From the NCBI GenBank assembly GCA_018697195.1, contig JAGMWU010000028.1, forward strand, positions 5,895,487 through 5,959,486: a stretch of DNA of 64,000 nucleotides, written 5' to 3'. Under the pieces are notes generated by a model. That model worked only from the letters and a program-made list of their open reading frames with translations. It was not told the origin of the DNA and did no database searches. Position 1 is the first letter of the stretch. Every line of letters starts with the position of its first letter. Origin of the DNA: Certhia americana. Lineage: Eukaryota; Chordata; Aves; Passeriformes; Certhiidae. The translations under genes and the position numbers were made by a program. Below, piece after piece: positions 60,623 through 64,000 of the stretch.

Positions 60623-62002
60623 TGTTTTCTGGCACTTACCTGACCCCAAACCTTTCCTATGGGGGTGTGAGAAGCACTAGCCCAGCCACAAGGTCAGGGG
60701 AGGAGAGTGGATACTCACAGTGACTGGTCCATCCACGCCCTGCCATGAACCTCGCATTTAACAAAGTTTCTGCTTCTTAAAAGCAGGAGTGCTACCAGAC
60801 CCCATGTCACTGGCAGCATTTCACTTTCCAAAGACTCTGATGGTTTTCCTGGTCTGTCTGCAGTGTTATGTTGTGCTACCAGGTGCTCTCACAGGATGCT
60901 CTGGAGATGCTCTGATTACTTTCTGCAATGTTTCTATGGGCTCCACTGGAGCAAGGTCTTTGGGGGAATGCAGCAGCAGATCCCTGCACCCTCCAGGAAA
61001 AGCAGTCATTGATCCCCACCAATTCCTCTGTCACTGTAAGAGTGAGGGCAGCAGTGAGGGACACAATGGAGATAGACTGGTCTGTGGGAATTGCTGGAAC
61101 AGGTCTAGAAATGTCACCAGGACAGATCTTAGGAGCACTGAGCTTAATCACATTGGAAAGGCTCTTGGCAAGGATGGGGATTCTCACTCATTTCTCTACT
61201 AAGAAAAGACTGAGGAAAACCACAAGGTACTGAAGAAGGCAGGTGAAGGCCACAATGTGTTTGAAGGCCACCAATCACAACCACACCTTCAGGTTGTGGT
61301 TACAGTCCCTCAGATCACTGCAGCAGTGACCTGGTTGGGGCTAGTGGCTCTGCAACGGCTCAGCAGGATCTGCTCCATCTTGCCAGGAATCAGAGGGAGC
61401 AAGTGTATTCCCTGTGGCTAGGGGTGGAGTGCAGAGCCTGGAGAGTAGAACCTGGAGAGAGATCATGAGGCTGGATCACCCTGCTCCTCGTGCCCTGGGA
61501 ATTACCAAAACCTCTCACCCTCTTCCCAAGCTGCATCTCAGTTCCCTGTTCCCTTTGCTGCAGTTCTCTGTACCCCATCCAAGGCTACTGAGGGACAGAA
61601 CTGCTGAGCTAGCTCCACCAAGATCTTCCTGCATCCTGGAACTCTGAGAGTGAGAATATAAATTTCAGCCTAAAAGACTGAAAGGGAGGAATTTGGGGCT
61701 GCTGGGGAAGTGCAGTGATTTATAGGATGCTGTTGTTATGGACACTGTGAGTAATACAGAGATAGGAGTGCAACCAGCTGTACATTGGTGTGAACTGGTG
61801 TGCCTTGTGCAAGACACAGAATTTTGCCAGGGAACTGGGGAGCACCAGACTGGCCCCAGTTATGTCCATGTGGGCTGCTGTGCAACTGCACAGGGAAAGG
61901 ACAGCATTTCATGGGACATGAGGTGCTCACTTGCACTGCCCCCCATCCAAACCAAATCCTTGCTCCCTTAGGGCAAATGTAACCATTCCTGCAGTCATAT
62001 CT

Positions 62003-62005
<3 letters not shown>
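60623..62005. other. Unique intronic sequence, nothing recognised
   Basis: No repeat or exon was identified. Confidence 0.4.

Positions 62006-62036
<31 letters not shown>
62006..62036. repeat. Pure T31 homopolymer, possible minus-strand poly(A) tail
   Basis: Thirty-one T residues. On the minus strand the sequence before the A run reads GAGATTAAAAAGTGC, so an ATTAAA polyadenylation signal lies within about 12 bp. This is what the end of a retrotransposed transcript looks like. Confidence 0.85.
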
Positions 62037-62038
<2 letters not shown>

Positions 62039-62339
62039 ACTTTTTAATCTCAAAACCCAAAAACACACAGATACTCCCCTCTCCAGAGAGTATCTGGAAA
62101 CATCACAGAGATGCTTGGATGTCTGGTATTAAAACACAGGAGCATGGAAGAAAGTCCTGTCTCCTCACTTTGGGCAGAGGTAAAGCATTGAATTTCTACT
62201 GAACCATTCTTGCTCTGCTGAAAATCAAGACAGAAGAGGACTCAGAGAGGGCAAGTCACCCTTCAGGATTTACACTGAACTTCCCTGGGATTGTTGGCCA
62301 GCGAAAGGCTGCTGCTGGGCTGAGAGCCATCTGAACTGA
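62037..62339. other. Unrecognised sequence between T31 and the inverted repeat
   Basis: No gene or known repeat. If T31 is a poly(A) tail, this would be the 3' part of a minus-strand retrocopy. Confidence 0.35.
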
Positions 62340-63146
62340 GACACCAGCTGTGATGCTTCTGCTCCTCTTGATGCTGGGCAAGCTTTGGCCAGGCCACACT
62401 GTCCCACCTGGGACCTGCCCTGCAGGATGTGGGGCAGCAGCAGAGCAGCCAGATGACAACAGGCAGAAGGAAATGCCAAATCCTCACCTGTAGGGAACCT
62501 AGAACAGAAATTGCAGGGGTGTTAGAAGAGTGGGATTGATGTGGCTCCCCCGCCCATGTCCTCCTCCTGCAGCTCCCGTGCACAGCTGTTCCCTGGGCAG
62601 CACAGGGGCCCCAGGGGTCCCGGTGCTCACAAGGGTCACTCCAAGCCTCTGACATTCTGACAATCACAGGTGCCTGCTCCCTCAGCTCCTCTGTTTTACC
62701 TCACTCACACCACCCTGCCATTCTCATTTCCCTCTGCCCCTCCCTGGAGGATCTTCTCCCCTCCTGCTCCCTGTGGTCATGGGTCAAGTGCAGGGAGCAC
62801 CGAGCACCAGGAGCTGCCTCGCTGCTGCCCTCAGAGCCCGTTCCCATGGGGGACCTGCTGCGAGGCTGCTGGGACCCTCTGAGATGAGTGTCACCCTTGC
62901 AGGATGTGTGGCTGGTGTGAATGTGCCCTGGAAGTCCATAATCACGGACTGTGCTTCTCCTTCCATGCTGTGCAAGGGGTGGGAAAGTCCCAGTGATGGA
63001 TCCTGTGGGTGTTCTCTGCAGCCCACTGGGATGGAAAACCTCATCCAGCTGGGCAATTTCCCCACAAGGACCAACACAACCTCTGGGGCTCCTGGTCCTG
63101 CATATGGATTTGTTTCTGCAGCCAAGGTGTGCTGGGGAGATAAAAC
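62340..63146 (+). repeat. Left arm of a large inverted repeat
   Basis: An 807-bp arm starting GACACCAGCTGTGATGCTTC and ending at GATAAAAC. It pairs with 63174-63984 in reverse complement. The outer 450 bp (62340-62789) differ from the other arm at only two positions by eye; the inner 357 bp differ at roughly 20-25 positions with small indels. No known transposon family was recognised. Confidence 0.93.
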
Positions 63147-63173
63147 ACTTTCATGGGCTGGTGCAGTACTGAG
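63147..63173. other. Spacer of the inverted repeat
   Basis: 27 bp between the arms (ACTTTCATGGGCTGG and on), with no self-complementarity of note. Confidence 0.85.
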
Positions 63174-63984
63174 GTTTTATATCCCGAGCAAGCACCTTGG
63201 CTGCAGAAGAAACAAAATCATATGCAGGACCAGGAGCCCCAGAGGTGTGCTGGTTCTTTTGTGGGGAAATTGCCAGCTGGATGAGGTTTTCCATCCCAGT
63301 GGGGCTGCAGAGACACCCAAGGATCCATTACTGGGGCTTTCCCATCCCTTGCACAGCATGGAAGGAGAAGCACAGTCCATGATTATGGACTTCCAGGGCA
63401 CTTTCACACCAGCCACACATCCTGCAAGGGTGACACTCATCTCAGAGGGTCCCAGCAGCCTCGCAGCATGTCCCCCATGGGAACGGGCTCTGAGGGCAGC
63501 AGTGAGGCAGCTCCTGATGCTCAGTGCTCTCTGTACTTGACCCATGACCACAGGGAGCAGGAGGGGAGAAGATCCTCCAGGAAGGGGCAGAGGGAAATGA
63601 GAATGGCAGGGTGGTGTGAGTGAGGTAAAACAGAGGAGCTGAGGGAGCAGGCACCTGTGATTGTCAGAATGTCAGAGGCTTGGAGTGACCCTTGTGAGCA
63701 CCGGGACCCCTGGGGCCCCTGTGCTGCCCAGGGAACAGCTGTGCACAGGAGCTGCAGGAGGAGGACATGGGCGGGGGAGCCACATCAATCCCACTCTTCT
63801 AACACCCCTGCAATTTCTGTTCTAGGTTCCCTACAGGTGAGGATTTGGCATTTCCTTCTGCCTGTTGTCATCTGGCTGCTCTGCTGCTGCCCCACATCCT
63901 GCAGGGCAGGTCCCAGGTGGGACAGTGTGGCCTGGCCAAAGCTTGCCCAGCATCAAGAGGAGCAGAAGCATCACAGCTGGTGTC
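63174..63984 (-). repeat. Right arm of a large inverted repeat
   Basis: An 811-bp arm running from GTTTTATATCCC to CAGCTGGTGTC, the reverse complement of 62340-63146. Homology ends at 63984; the last 16 bp of the window no longer match the sequence outside the left arm. The arm contains a splice-like CTGTTCTAG and a hydrophobic open frame also present in the left arm. Confidence 0.93.
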
Positions 63985-64000
63985 CTGCTCCTCACACCCC

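Larger units (their letters stand above)
58939..64000 (+). other. LGR6: Start of the next intron of the LGR gene
   Basis: This intron begins with the strong donor GTAAGT and runs off the window. It includes a CR1 tail, a 31-nt T tract and the large inverted repeat. No further 72-bp LRR exon was found. Confidence 0.65.

Noticed and set aside
1..64000. CRISPR arrays, tRNA or rRNA genes, prokaryotic operons
   Set aside because: No regularly spaced direct repeats, no tRNA cloverleaf or rRNA core sequence, and the content is clearly vertebrate intronic DNA.

Overview
The window looks like nuclear DNA from a bird, most likely a songbird. It has many short 3'-end fragments of CR1 LINEs (the dominant avian LINE), several ERV long terminal repeats of a kind I associate with passerine genomes, and long unique stretches between them. 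There are no bacterial-type gene clusters. Most of the 64 kb is intron.

Only two coding segments can be supported, both on the + strand. They are two exons of exactly 72 bp (47270-47341 and 58867-58938). Each encodes one 24-residue leucine-rich repeat, with good splice sites and matching intron phase (CT|A at every boundary). Together they read as consecutive N-terminal LRRs of a leucine-rich-repeat G-protein-coupled receptor of the LGR4/5/6 (R-spondin receptor) family, with LGR6 the best fit. Bases 1-47269 are then the 3' part of a large first intron (exon 1 not seen), 47342-58866 is the next intron, and 58939-64000 is the start of the following one.

Layout: 1-3100 is unique sequence with one CR1. 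3170-4180 is a GC-rich CpG island, a candidate alternative promoter for the receptor gene. 4200-19000 is unique sequence with several CR1s, including a CR1 inserted into another CR1 at 17.4-18.7 kb. 19.4-19.9 kb holds a decayed minus-strand fossil of a Ty3/gypsy-type reverse transcriptase. 22.1-23.1 kb is a solo LTR. 27.9-28.45 kb is another LTR, followed by a very AT-rich island to 29.1 kb. 37.99-38.95 kb has LTR-like pieces and an 18-bp tandem repeat. A 48-nt T tract lies at 39.08 kb. Between the two exons are a solo LTR inserted in a CR1 with a perfect 5-bp target duplication (48.4-49.1 kb), further CR1s and possible conserved non-coding elements.

The window ends with a large inverted repeat (62340-63984): two arms of about 0.8 kb around a 27-bp spacer. 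The outer 450 bp of the arms are almost identical and the inner halves clearly more diverged. The most notable items are this palindrome, the Ty3/gypsy fossil, the intronic CpG island and the dated nested insertions. All identities were judged by eye; family assignments of repeats rest on recognition, not on a database search.
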